Positions 22,062 to 29,451 of a stretch of 38,608 nt of DNA are shown piece by piece. Positions within the stretch are counted from its first letter, which is position 1, and every line of letters begins with the position of its first letter. Under the pieces are notes generated by a model. It did not search any database. It was not told the DNA's origin and was given only the letters and a program-made list of their open reading frames with translations. The position numbers and the translations under genes were made by a program. Source of the stretch: Frankiaceae bacterium (lineage in GTDB: Bacteria; Actinomycetota; Actinomycetes; JAFAQI01). The stretch is taken from NCBI GenBank assembly GCA_019239875.1, contig JAFAZI010000073.1, positions 1-38,608 on the forward strand. Direction: 5' to 3'.

Positions 22062-22907
22062 TCAGCCCGTAAAGGTCGGTTGTGACTTCACGGCGTGCGC
22101 TGCCCTAGCTACGGGCACCGGGTGGCCAGCCCCGTTGCCGGCAGACCCATGGGTACCGCCCGGCACCGAGCGAGGCGTCTCCTCCTCCTCGTTGCCGACG
22201 AACAGCCGGCGGTCGCCGTAGCTGGTCTGCCAGCACAAGCCACGGACTGCCCCCGGTCCGTACGTCGTGTCACTCGCCACGTCGAAGGATCCGGTGGCCG
22301 TCGCGGCGGCCGAGTCGTAGGAGAGGTCACTGATCGTCGTCAGCTCATTCCCGTAGGAGAGGAACGACGCGGACACCGGACCGCCGAGGCAGTTGGTGAG
22401 GTTCACGTTCACGTGGGTGCCGCGGAAGGCGAACGTGGGCGAGGCCTTGATCGCGCCGCTCGCCGCAGCGACCGTCAACGACGTGCTCGCGTTGTTGGTT
22501 CCGGCGACGTGCGAGTGCCGGCCCGCGGTCTGCTGGCCGCAGTCGACCGAGAGTGTGACCGTCGCGCTCTCGCCGCTCGCGTCGCTGCTCGCGGCGTCGG
22601 CCGGCACGGTGATCGTCGTGCTCACCGAGCCGTCAGCCGCATCGGTCGTGCCGTCCGCGACCTGCTGCGAAGCCCCCGTGCCGCCGACGGCGGTGTAGCC
22701 GATCGAGACGGTGTACGGCGCGCCGTAGCAGGAGGAGTCGTTGGTGGTGTTGGTGCCGGAGACGTCGACCGAATCGCCCGGGAGTGCCGAGCCCGGATCG
22801 ACCGTCACGGTGTATGCGGTCGCCCCCGCTGCCGACATCGAGGTCACCGGGACGGTGACCCAGGCGGCGGTGAGCGCCGCGATTGCGATCAGCTTCGGTG
22901 CCTTCAT
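22062..22907 (-). CDS. Secreted beta-rich (Ig-like) protein of unknown function
   Basis: 281 residues from ATG 22907, with GGAGGGGATCA directly upstream; an open frame extending to 23333 overlaps the L,D-transpeptidase gene and is rejected. A signal peptide covers about 1-29 (LIAIAALTAAWVTVPVTSMSAAGA). The mature part is rich in Thr, Ser, Gly and Val with alternating strand patterns. It has two related halves: YTVTVDPGSALPGDSVDVSG near the start, and AIKASPTFAFRGTHVNVNLTNC later. Four cysteines in pairs (SSCYG, DCGQQ, NCLGG, LCWQT) could form disulfides. There is no anchor, LPxTG motif or enzyme motif. It looks like an extracellular structural or binding domain. It is divergent from the L,D-transpeptidase across 48 bp. 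Confidence 0.72.
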   Translation of the reverse strand: MKAPKLIAIAALTAAWVTVPVTSMSAAGATAYTVTVDPGSALPGDSVDVSGTNTTNDSSCYGAPYTVSIGYTAVGGTGASQQVADGTTDAADGSVSTTITVPADAASSDASGESATVTLSVDCGQQTAGRHSHVAGTNNASTSLTVAAASGAIKASPTFAFRGTHVNVNLTNCLGGPVSASFLSYGNELTTISDLSYDSAAATATGSFDVASDTTYGPGAVRGLCWQTSYGDRRLFVGNEEEETPRSVPGGTHGSAGNGAGHPVPVARAAHAVKSQPTFTG

Positions 22908-22929
22908 TGATCCCCTCCGTGCCCGGTCC

Positions 22930-22945
22930 TGCCCGAGTTCGGGCA
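22930..22945. promoter_or_regulatory. Palindrome between two divergent envelope genes
   Basis: TGCCCGA (22930-22936) and TCGGGCA (22939-22945) form a perfect 7-bp inverted repeat with a 2-bp spacer, in the 48-bp gap shared by the secreted protein and L,D-transpeptidase genes. Size and position suit a dimeric repressor operator. Confidence 0.4.
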
Positions 22946-22955
22946 TTATCCGCGA

Positions 22956-23675
22956 ATGCGCCGCCTCTTCGCTACGGTCGTCTTGGCGCTCGTGTGCGGC
23001 TGCAGCGGGCAGTCGGCCACGTCTACGCAGGCGCCACCCACCGCATCCCCCTCTTCGACGCCGGCTGCGACGACTCGGTTCCCGTCGTACGCCGTCACTG
23101 CCCGGGTCGCCGACGTCGCGATCTACGCATCGCCGCACGGCAGGGTGACGCGACGGCTCGCGAACCCGACGCGCCTCGGCGTACCGCTGACGTTCCTGCT
23201 CAAGCGACGGGTGGGTGACTGGCTCGAGGTGTATCTGCCGATCCGCCCTGACGGCAGCACCGGCTGGATCATGGCCGGCGCAGGTCGGGTGCGCGGTGAC
23301 CCGTACCGGATCGACGTCCATCGCCGCGCCCACCGGCTGGACCTGTTCAAGTTCGACCGGCGGGTGCGGTCATTCCCGATCGGCGTCGGCACGGCCGACA
23401 CTCCGACCCCCGGCGGCGTGTACTACCTGAAGGAGCTGCTCCGCCCGCCGGATCCGCACGGCTTCTACGGCCCTTACGCCTTCGGACTGTCAGGGTTCTC
23501 GGCGGTGCTGCACAGCTTCGCCGGCGGCAACGGCGTCATCGGGATCCACGGCACCAACGACCCCGCGAGCGTGGGCCGCTCGGAAAGCCACGGCTGCATC
23601 CGGATGCGCAACGCAGCAATCTCCTACCTCGCACACCGCCTCCCCCTCGGCACGCCGGTCCGAATCCTGCGCTAG
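22956..23675 (+). CDS. L,D-transpeptidase (YkuD) lipoprotein
   Basis: 239 residues. The N-terminus RRLFATVVLALVCGC ends in a lipobox-like LVCGC, so the protein is probably a lipoprotein, followed by a Thr/Ser/Pro/Ala linker to about residue 45. An SH3-like segment (46-110: VADVAIYASP, GDWLEVYLPIRPDGSTGWI) precedes the YkuD catalytic domain (about 115-239). The domain has IGIHGTND and SHGCIRMRN, with catalytic Cys214 and its His. It cross-links peptidoglycan stems (3-3 links) or attaches proteins to them outside the membrane. The SH3 plus YkuD arrangement without Ig domains differs from mycobacterial LdtMt2. Confidence 0.92.
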   Translation: MRRLFATVVLALVCGCSGQSATSTQAPPTASPSSTPAATTRFPSYAVTARVADVAIYASPHGRVTRRLANPTRLGVPLTFLLKRRVGDWLEVYLPIRPDGSTGWIMAGAGRVRGDPYRIDVHRRAHRLDLFKFDRRVRSFPIGVGTADTPTPGGVYYLKELLRPPDPHGFYGPYAFGLSGFSAVLHSFAGGNGVIGIHGTNDPASVGRSESHGCIRMRNAAISYLAHRLPLGTPVRILR

Positions 23676-23684
23676 CGCCCGCCG

Positions 23685-23723
23685 CACCGTCGTCATCCCG
23701 GGGGCAACGGCACGACGACGGTG
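23685..23723 (+). terminator. Hairpin after the L,D-transpeptidase gene
   Basis: CACCGTCGTC (23685-23694) pairs perfectly with GACGACGGTG (23714-23723) around a 19-base loop, 9 bases after the stop codon. It lacks a T-run. Confidence 0.5.
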
Positions 23724-24152
23724 GGCGAATGGCCACGGCCACGAGGTCGCCCTCGCGTGGCGCTTGTGACGCCGGAAACTCCGCGACCGTGACGTTCTTG
23801 GCGCTGCGGCCTGAGCATTGTTGACCAGGCGCCAGCCCGTCCATGGCATGACTGGGTGGTTGTATCTGGTCATTTCTGACTAGAGGTCCGGCAAGATGAC
23901 CTGCGTTGACCAGACATAGCGGGACATTCCACGCCGCACCGAGATGGGCGGATTCTTCGCCTTGGAACGCCGGGGCTAGTCGAAAAGGTCTAAGCCGACC
24001 GAGTGAACCCGGCCGCCGGTACTCATGATCGCCAAGGTGCTCGCGAGTGCGCCGAGGGGGATCGGCGTCGACCTCAGCAGTGCCGTGCAACGATGGCTGA
24101 CGCCGCCACATCGGCGGTCCCTGTTCTGCGGGGCAGTCATCGAAGGAGCACC
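23724..24152. other. Intergenic stretch before the cyclophilin gene
   Basis: 429 bp with no convincing gene. Open frames cross it on both strands but run antisense into the neighbouring genes and show no recognisable domain. Around 23860-23950 the sequence is less GC-rich than its surroundings, so it may hold the cyclophilin promoter or a decayed remnant. The ribosome binding site for the next gene is AAGGAG at 24143-24148. Confidence 0.5.
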
Positions 24153-24683
24153 GTGGCCGAGGATCTCTACGCCACCCTGTCCACGAGCGAGGGCGACATC
24201 CGGGTACAGCTGTTCCCGAATCACGCCCCGAAGACGGTTGCGAACTTCGTCGAGCTCTCCGAGGGCACCCGCGAGTGGACCGACCCGCGGACCGGCTCGC
24301 GAGTGACGGCGCCGTTGTACGACGGGACGGTCTTCCACCGCGTGATCAGCGGCTTCATGATCCAGGGTGGTGACCCCCTCGGCACCGGAACCGGTGGGCC
24401 GGGATACCGGTTCAACGACGAGATCCATCCGGAGCTGGCGTTCACCAAGCCGTACCTGCTCGCGATGGCGAATGCCGGTCCAGGCACGAACGGCTCCCAG
24501 TTCTTCATCACGGTCGAGCCGACCAGCTGGCTGACCGGCAAGCACACGATCTTCGGCGAGGTCGCCGACGGGGACAGCCGAGCCGTTGTCGACAAGATCG
24601 CCGCGGTCCAGACCGGGCAGATGGACCGGCCGGTCACGGACGTGGTCATCAACAAGATCGCGATTGATCGGGTCGCCGGCTGA
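24153..24683 (+). CDS. ppiA: Peptidyl-prolyl cis-trans isomerase, cyclophilin type
   Basis: 176 residues from GTG 24153, chosen for AAGGAG (24143-24148) and the standard MAEDLYATLSTSEGDIRVQLF beginning; the frame is open 50 codons further up without similarity. Cyclophilin motifs are clear: FHRVISGFMIQGGDP with the catalytic Arg and the substrate-contact Phe and Gln residues, then MANAGPGTNGSQFFIT and HTIFGEV. It has no signal peptide, so it should act in the cytoplasm to speed prolyl isomerisation during folding. It is the counterpart of M. tuberculosis ppiA (Rv0009), which also lies after gyrA. The rhomboid gene follows with a 1-bp gap. Confidence 0.96.
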   Translation: MAEDLYATLSTSEGDIRVQLFPNHAPKTVANFVELSEGTREWTDPRTGSRVTAPLYDGTVFHRVISGFMIQGGDPLGTGTGGPGYRFNDEIHPELAFTKPYLLAMANAGPGTNGSQFFITVEPTSWLTGKHTIFGEVADGDSRAVVDKIAAVQTGQMDRPVTDVVINKIAIDRVAG

Positions 24684-24684
24684 C

Positions 24685-25617
24685 GTGAGCTCGCCAATCG
24701 ACGAGCCGCCCGCGGACGTCGAACAGTTCTGCTACCGGCACCCGTCCGAGGCGACCGGGGTTCGCTGCACGCGATGCGAGCGGCCGATCTGCCCGCGGTG
24801 CATGAACGCGGCGGCGGTCGGATTCCAGTGCCCCGAATGCGTGCGCGAGGGCAGCAAGTCAGTCCGCCAGGCGCGAACGGTGTACGGCGGACGGGTCTAC
24901 GCAGGGTCGGCCGTTGGCGTGACGCAAGCACTCATCGCGATCAACGTGGTGGTGTTCATCATCACCGTGAGCAGCGGCGCCAGCGTGTTCTCTGGACACG
25001 CCGGCACGTCGACGATCTACGCCCGCTTCGCGATGAGCCCGGTCGCGGTCGCCCACGGCCAGTGGTACCGGTTGTTCACGTCCGCCTTCCTGCACTATGG
25101 CCTGCCGCACATCTTCTTCAACATGTACGCGCTGCTGCTTGTCGGACCCCAGCTCGAACGAGTCCTGGGTCGGCTGCGCTTCGTCGTCCTCTACGTCCTC
25201 GCCGGCGTCGGTGGCGGCCTGCTGTCGCTCGCAACAGGCCCCCTCGGCGAGCAGGCGGCCGGTGCGTCGGGCGCAATTTTTGGTCTCTTCGGTGCGCTCT
25301 ACATCGTGGCTCGACACCTCAAGCTGCAGACCGGCGGAATCGCCGTCACCATCGCGGCGAACCTGGTCTTCACCTTCGCGGTGTCCAACATCGACTGGCG
25401 GGGCCACATCGGCGGGCTTGCGACGGGTTCGGTGATCGCGCTGGTGTTCGCGTACGCGCCGCGCGGGCCCTCCCGAGACCGAATCCAGGCGGCGGGCGTC
25501 GGCCTGGTCGCGATTGTCCTCGTCGCGGTTGGCGTGCTCGGCGCCCATCACGTGACCAGCCGGTGCCACGTTCTTCACACGCACAACGGCATACCGACGT
25601 ACTGCACGGCCCAGTGA
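24685..25617 (+). CDS. Rhomboid-family intramembrane protease with N-terminal zinc finger
   Basis: 310 residues from GTG 24685, one base after the cyclophilin stop. A B-box-like zinc-binding segment comes first, with ligands C16, H19, C28, C31, C36, C39, C49 and C52 (CYRHP, CTRCERPICPRCM, CPECV). A rhomboid domain follows (about 75-260) with six predicted membrane segments: HG-type strand WYRLFTSAFLHYG, HIFFNMYAL, the catalytic serine in GASGAIFG (S195) and the catalytic histidine in RGHIGGL (H241). A seventh segment near 268-288 is likely. It should cut substrate proteins within the membrane; substrates are unknown. The counterpart in mycobacteria is Rv0110-like. Confidence 0.93.
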   Translation: MSSPIDEPPADVEQFCYRHPSEATGVRCTRCERPICPRCMNAAAVGFQCPECVREGSKSVRQARTVYGGRVYAGSAVGVTQALIAINVVVFIITVSSGASVFSGHAGTSTIYARFAMSPVAVAHGQWYRLFTSAFLHYGLPHIFFNMYALLLVGPQLERVLGRLRFVVLYVLAGVGGGLLSLATGPLGEQAAGASGAIFGLFGALYIVARHLKLQTGGIAVTIAANLVFTFAVSNIDWRGHIGGLATGSVIALVFAYAPRGPSRDRIQAAGVGLVAIVLVAVGVLGAHHVTSRCHVLHTHNGIPTYCTAQ

Positions 25618-25672
25618 CCCGCGTCGCGTAACCAAGATCACAGGGCGGTCCCTGCAGCCGGCCGGAACACTT

Positions 25673-25687
25673 CCGAACTCGGTTCGG
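25673..25687. promoter_or_regulatory. Short inverted repeat upstream of the thiolase gene
   Basis: CCGAAC (25673-25678) and GTTCGG (25682-25687) with a 3-bp spacer, 75 bp before the thiolase start. It could be an operator of a fatty-acid-responsive regulator or a weak terminator of the rhomboid transcript; I cannot decide. Confidence 0.3.
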
Positions 25688-25761
25688 TTATCCCGATACA
25701 CTCAATCCGCGGAGCCGGGACTCGCCCGGACTCTCGGGATTCCAGGCCAGGAGGCACGCAC

Positions 25762-26904
25762 ATGCGCGATGCGGTCATCGTCGAGGCGGTACGCACGCCG
25801 GTCGGCAAGCGGAACGGCGCTTACAAGGACATTCACCCCGTGGACCTGTCGGCCCACATCCTCAACTCGCTCGCCGAGCGCACCGGCATCGACCCGACCG
25901 TCGTCGACGACGTCGTGTGGGGCGTCGTCAGCCAGGTCGGTGAGCAGACGATGAACGTCGGCCGCAATGCCGTTCTCGCCGCCGGTTGGGACGAGTCGGT
26001 GCCCGGCACCACCGTCGACCGCCAGTGCGGATCCAGCCAGCAGGCGGTCCACTTCGCCGCGGCAGGTGTCCTCTCCGGCCAGTACGACGTCGCGGTCGCC
26101 GGTGGCGTCGAGTCCATGACCCGCGTGCCGATGGGCTCCTCCGTGGGTGCCGATGTCGGCTTCCCGATGGGCCCGAAGTTCTTCGCGCGCTACGAGGGCC
26201 AGCAGATCAACCAGGGTCTGGGCGCCGAGATGATCGCCGAGCGCTGGGGCCTGTCGCGCCAGCAGGTCGACGAGTTCTCGATCGGTTCGCACGAGAAGGC
26301 AGCCGCCGCCATCGACTCCGGCGCATTCGCGAAGCAGTACGCCGTCGTCCCCGGCACGGGCCTCGAGGCTGATGAAGGCGTCCGACGAGGCGGCACGGTC
26401 GAGAAGCTCGGCGAGCTCAAGACCGCCTTCAAGGAAGACGGCGTCATCACCGCCGCGAACTCCTCGCAGATCTCCGACGGCTCGGGTGCCTTGCTCATCA
26501 CGACGAGCGAGAAGGCCGCCGAGCTCGGCCTCAAGCCACTGGTCCGGCTGCATTCGTTCGCCCTCGCAGGCGACGACCCGGTCATCATGCTCACCGCGCC
26601 GATCCCCGCGACCGCCAAGGTGCTGAAGCGCTCCGGTCTGTCGATCGGCGACATCGGCGCCTTCGAGATCAACGAGGCGTTCGCTCCGGTGCCGCTCGCG
26701 TGGCTGAAGGAGACAGGTGCTGATGAGAAGGCGCTGAACCCCCTCGGCGGCGCGATCGCGATCGGCCACCCGCTCGGCGGCTCCGGCGCCATCCTGATGA
26801 CGCGCCTCGTGCACCACATGGTCGACAACGGCATCAAGTACGGGCTGCAGTCGATGTGCGAGGGCGGGGGGATGGCGAACGCCACCATCCTCGAACTGCT
26901 CTAA
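25762..26904 (+). CDS. Acetyl-CoA C-acyltransferase (thiolase)
   Basis: 380 residues, start ATG 25762 with AGGAGG (25749-25754). Thiolase motifs are complete: the nucleophilic cysteine C89 in DRQCGSSQQAVHFAA, VAGGVESMTRVPMGS, INEAFAPVPLAW, GGAIAIGHPLGGSGA with the activating His, and the C-terminal CEGGGMANATILEL with the second catalytic Cys. It cleaves 3-ketoacyl-CoA to acetyl-CoA and a shortened acyl-CoA, or runs the reverse condensation. It is alone rather than beside a FadB partner, so a degradative or synthetic role is open. QCGSSQQAV is typical of steroid or fatty acid thiolases of the FadA5/FadA group in Actinobacteria. Confidence 0.93.
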   Translation: MRDAVIVEAVRTPVGKRNGAYKDIHPVDLSAHILNSLAERTGIDPTVVDDVVWGVVSQVGEQTMNVGRNAVLAAGWDESVPGTTVDRQCGSSQQAVHFAAAGVLSGQYDVAVAGGVESMTRVPMGSSVGADVGFPMGPKFFARYEGQQINQGLGAEMIAERWGLSRQQVDEFSIGSHEKAAAAIDSGAFAKQYAVVPGTGLEADEGVRRGGTVEKLGELKTAFKEDGVITAANSSQISDGSGALLITTSEKAAELGLKPLVRLHSFALAGDDPVIMLTAPIPATAKVLKRSGLSIGDIGAFEINEAFAPVPLAWLKETGADEKALNPLGGAIAIGHPLGGSGAILMTRLVHHMVDNGIKYGLQSMCEGGGMANATILELL

Positions 26905-26912
26905 CTCACTCT

Positions 26913-27020
26913 CAGAGCACCCGGACTGTCCACTCGGGGCTGAGGGAAACTCTCCTCGGTTCGCTTCGCTCCCTGCGGGGAGTTCCCCAACGCCCCTCCG
27001 TGAACAGTCCGGGTGCTCTG
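26913..27020. repeat. Large nested inverted repeat
   Basis: Outer 17-bp arms are perfect: 26913-26929 (CAGAGCACCCGGACTGT) and 27004-27020. Inside, GGGAAACTCTCC (26944-26955) pairs with GGGGAGTTCCCC (26977-26988) with one mismatch and one G-U. The structure lies 8 bp after the thiolase stop and ends 2 bp before the next start codon. It could be a terminator, a cruciform, or a remnant of a small mobile palindromic repeat. Confidence 0.8.
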
Positions 27021-27022
27021 GT

Positions 27023-27754
27023 TTGCTTAGCGCTGTGGATGTCGTTCGCCATCTGGCGTGTCTGGAGGTTGAGGGCACGCGGCTGGGTGAGGTGGGTCGG
27101 GTCGCGGAGTTTGATGCTGCGATTCCGGGCTGTGAGGGGTGGACGGTTCGGGACTTGCTGTCCCATGTGGGGGTCGTGCATCGGTGGGCGGGCCGGATCG
27201 TCCGCGAGGGTCTTGCCAGGCCGGACGGCGTGACGGCGGAGGCGCCGGACGATGACAGCGGGCTCGTCGAGTGGTACCTCGACGGTTTCAGCTCGCTGGT
27301 CGAGACGTTGCGGGCGGCGCCGGACGACGTTGAATGCTTCGCCTTCCTGCCGGCCCCGTCGCCGCTCGCCTTCTGGGCGAGGCGGCAGGCGCTCGAGACC
27401 GCCATCCACCGCGCCGACGCCGAAGCCGCGATGGGTGGGGTGGCGCCGTACGAGGACGACCTCGCGCTCGATGGGATGGCGGAGCTGCTCGTCGGGTTCG
27501 GCGCCCGCAAGAAGGTTTTCGAGCCAGCGACCGTTCGTCTTGCGCCGGCCGGTGCCCCGTCGTGGCTGGTGACGCTGGGACCTGAGGGTCTTGCGGCGGA
27601 AGCCAACGATCCCGGCGGTGCAGCGGACGTCACCGTGAGTGGCAGCCCGTCAGAGGTCTATCGGTGGATGTGGAACCGCCCCGCTGACGTGGCGGTCGAG
27701 GGCAGCGCCGCGGCCGCCGCCGAGTGGCAGAAGCTCGCCGTCCGCTGGTCCTAG
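27023..27754 (+). CDS. Mycothiol-dependent maleylpyruvate isomerase-family protein
   Basis: 243 residues. The N-terminal DinB-like four-helix domain contains PGCEGWTVRDLLSHVGVVHRWAGRIV, the hallmark of the maleylpyruvate isomerase mycothiol-binding family, with a metal-ligand His in the LxHVGxVHRW motif and another at ETAIHRADAE. A C-terminal SCP2-like domain (about 150-243) ends VSGSPSEVYRWMWNRP. Members use mycothiol, the actinobacterial thiol, for isomerisation or conjugation; the substrate here is unknown. The start is TTG 27023 or GTG 27035. Neither has a clear ribosome binding site, and the right arm of the large inverted repeat stops only 2 bases before TTG 27023. Confidence 0.87.
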   Translation: MLSAVDVVRHLACLEVEGTRLGEVGRVAEFDAAIPGCEGWTVRDLLSHVGVVHRWAGRIVREGLARPDGVTAEAPDDDSGLVEWYLDGFSSLVETLRAAPDDVECFAFLPAPSPLAFWARRQALETAIHRADAEAAMGGVAPYEDDLALDGMAELLVGFGARKKVFEPATVRLAPAGAPSWLVTLGPEGLAAEANDPGGAADVTVSGSPSEVYRWMWNRPADVAVEGSAAAAAEWQKLAVRWS

Positions 27755-27764
27755 CCCCCAGATT

Positions 27765-27830
27765 TCGTCCAACCGTCTCGAATCGTTGATTCGAGACGTG
27801 TCAAACCAACGATTCGAGACGGTTGGACGA
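27765..27830. terminator. Perfect 24-bp inverted repeat with a third competing arm
   Basis: Arms 27765-27788 and 27807-27830 are perfectly complementary (24 bp, 18-base loop). The loop contains a further copy of half the arm: GATTCGAGACG (27788-27798) can pair with CGTCTCGAATC (27774-27784), leaving a 3-base loop. Two exclusive hairpins are therefore possible. It lies between two convergent genes and most simply acts as a bidirectional terminator. Confidence 0.8.
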
Positions 27831-27877
27831 GTACGACGGCTAAACGCGAGGAATCGCGGGCTCTCGGGCGGCGGTGG

Positions 27878-28813
27878 TCAGTTGGTGTCGCGGCGGTCCC
27901 AGGCGGCGAGCAGGCTCTCGAGGACCGACTCGGCTTCGCCGAGGCCACCGAGGTGGCTTTCGCCGGGCTGCACGTGCATGCGTACGTCGGGCAGCAGCGA
28001 CACCATGTGCTCGCCGTGGCGGAACGGGATGATGTGGTCGGCGTCGCCGTGCCACCACTCGACCGGCACCTTGATGTCGCTGACGTTGAAGCCCCACTCA
28101 CGGCCGAACAGCACCGCGTCGTACACCGGTGCCCGCAGCCCTGGCAGGCTCCCGTTGAGCAGGTCGTCGAGGAACATCGCGCCGAACTCCGGACGGAGCA
28201 GGAGCCGGCGATCGCCCTCGGGTGAGATCCGCGCGTAGAGGTGCAGACCCGGGGTGGCGATCGGCCGGATCGACCAGATCAGGGTGCTGACGCCGAAGGC
28301 GATCGGCTCCCGCAACAGCCGCAGCGGAGTCTGGAACCGCTGCGCGAGCGCGACGATGCTCCCCTCCGCGGCTTCCGGGCCCACTGACGGCGCAACGCCG
28401 CCGAGGATCATCGCCGCCCGGACGCGCTCGGGCATCTCGTGGGCGCAGGCCAGCGCGTAGGGACCGCCGCCGGACAGACCGATGACGCCGAAGTCGCCGA
28501 TCCCGAGCCGGTCCGCGATCTCTCGGACATCAGAGGCGAAGTCCACCACCCGGTCGTACTGGTGCGGCGTCGATGAACCCACGCCCGGCCGGTCGACGCC
28601 GATGATCCGGATGTCGTTCTCGACCCCGGCGATCCGGGCCGGCTCCGGGATCTGCCGCCGCGCGCCGGGCGTCCCGTGGAACCAGAACACCGCCCGGCCG
28701 GTGGCGGCGCCGAACTCGGCGAAGCCGAGCCGGCGGCCGTCGTCGAGGGTGACGGTGCCTTCGACCCGAGGTGCGGTGAGGAGGTTGGCGCGGCGTGCAG
28801 ATGCTCTATTCAT
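27878..28813 (-). CDS. Alpha/beta hydrolase
   Basis: 311 residues. The fold is recognisable from VFWFHGTPGARRQ (oxyanion HG), IIGVDRPGVGSS, the nucleophile elbow GLSGGGPYA (S114), WWHGDADHIIP with the acid Asp, and GESHLGG with the catalytic His near the end. A Leu/Arg-rich lid lies at about 145-235. It hydrolyses an unknown ester, amide or epoxide-like substrate in the cytoplasm; no signal peptide is seen. The start ATG 28813 overlaps the end of the FmdB-like gene by 8 bp, so the two are probably co-transcribed. It converges on the mycothiol-dependent gene. Confidence 0.9.
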   Translation of the reverse strand: MNRASARRANLLTAPRVEGTVTLDDGRRLGFAEFGAATGRAVFWFHGTPGARRQIPEPARIAGVENDIRIIGVDRPGVGSSTPHQYDRVVDFASDVREIADRLGIGDFGVIGLSGGGPYALACAHEMPERVRAAMILGGVAPSVGPEAAEGSIVALAQRFQTPLRLLREPIAFGVSTLIWSIRPIATPGLHLYARISPEGDRRLLLRPEFGAMFLDDLLNGSLPGLRAPVYDAVLFGREWGFNVSDIKVPVEWWHGDADHIIPFRHGEHMVSLLPDVRMHVQPGESHLGGLGEAESVLESLLAAWDRRDTN

Positions 28814-29048
28814 CGCTGATCTTTTCGGCGGTCTCGCGGAGGGCCTTGAAATCCTTGCCGCGGGTGTCGGACACGAGTTTGTCGGTCGAGGTGAATCCCC
28901 AACCGTTGTACTTCACAGCAATTCGGGCGAAGCGGTGCTTGGCGGGTTCGCCGCATTCGGCGCACGCACGGTCGGCGGTCTCGCCGAGCGGCAGGAGCTC
29001 CTCCGCTTCAGTTCCGCAGGAGGTGCACCGAAAGAGGTACAGCGGCAT
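28806..29048 (-). CDS. FmdB-family zinc ribbon protein
   Basis: 80 residues. MPLYLFRCTSCG opens the typical FmdB zinc ribbon, with paired cysteines C8/C11 and C29/C32 (CTSC and CAEC), then FARIAVKYNGWGFTSTDK, which is also conserved in the family. The tail is charged and helical. These small proteins are named after a putative regulator of formamidase genes, but their real function is not known. ATG 29048. It overlaps the alpha/beta hydrolase start downstream. Confidence 0.9.
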   Translation of the reverse strand: MPLYLFRCTSCGTEAEELLPLGETADRACAECGEPAKHRFARIAVKYNGWGFTSTDKLVSDTRGKDFKALRETAEKISDE

Positions 29049-29158
29049 CGCTCAGCCGACAATCCACACTGGGGATAACACCTGTGGGTGAATGACATGG
29101 GTGTGACTACACGACTGTTTTGCGCATGCTGCGGCCCAGCCCCGTGTTCTGCAGGTCG

Positions 29159-29407
29159 TTATCTCCACTGCGTCGAGATCCCAAACCCCGCGATGATGAA
29201 TCCGAAGCCGATCAGCAGATTCCAGTTGGTGAGCGACTTCAGCGGCAGACTGCCGCCGGTCACGTAGAACAGCACCAGCCACACGATGCCGATCAGGAAG
29301 CAGCCGAGCATGAGGGGCGCCACCCACGGCGGGCTCACGCGCTTCTTGGCCGACCGCGTCGGCGGCGGCGTGTAGGCGGCCTTCGTGCGCACTTTTGACC
29401 TGGGCAC
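29159..29407 (-). CDS. crgA: Cell division protein CrgA
   Basis: 82 residues from GTG 29407 (GGAGGG upstream). A basic N-terminus [15 protein letters not shown] leads to two membrane segments at about 30-50 ([19 protein letters not shown]) and 60-80 ([19 protein letters not shown]). This is the standard CrgA arrangement, including VxPPW before the first segment and the terminal STQWR. CrgA sits at the septum, binds FtsZ, FtsI and FtsQ partners, and tunes divisome assembly in Actinobacteria. It is divergent from the sortase gene across 44 bp and is part of the conserved crgA-trpG-pknB neighbourhood. Confidence 0.96.
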   Translation of the reverse strand: MPRSKVRTKAAYTPPPTRSAKKRVSPPWVAPLMLGCFLIGIVWLVLFYVTGGSLPLKSLTNWNLLIGFGFIIAGFGISTQWR

Positions 29408-29451
29408 GAACCCTCCCTCTCGTCGACGGCTTCGGCACTAGCGTAGACACC

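Noticed and set aside
22908-23333. Extension of the secreted-protein frame to 23333 (423 residues)
   Set aside because: It runs antisense through the L,D-transpeptidase gene; the signal peptide and ribosome binding site fix the start at 22907.
23536-24111. 191-codon minus-strand open frame between the L,D-transpeptidase and cyclophilin genes
   Set aside because: It overlaps the end of the transpeptidase gene, has no domain or ribosome binding site, and fits the pattern of chance long frames in high-GC DNA.
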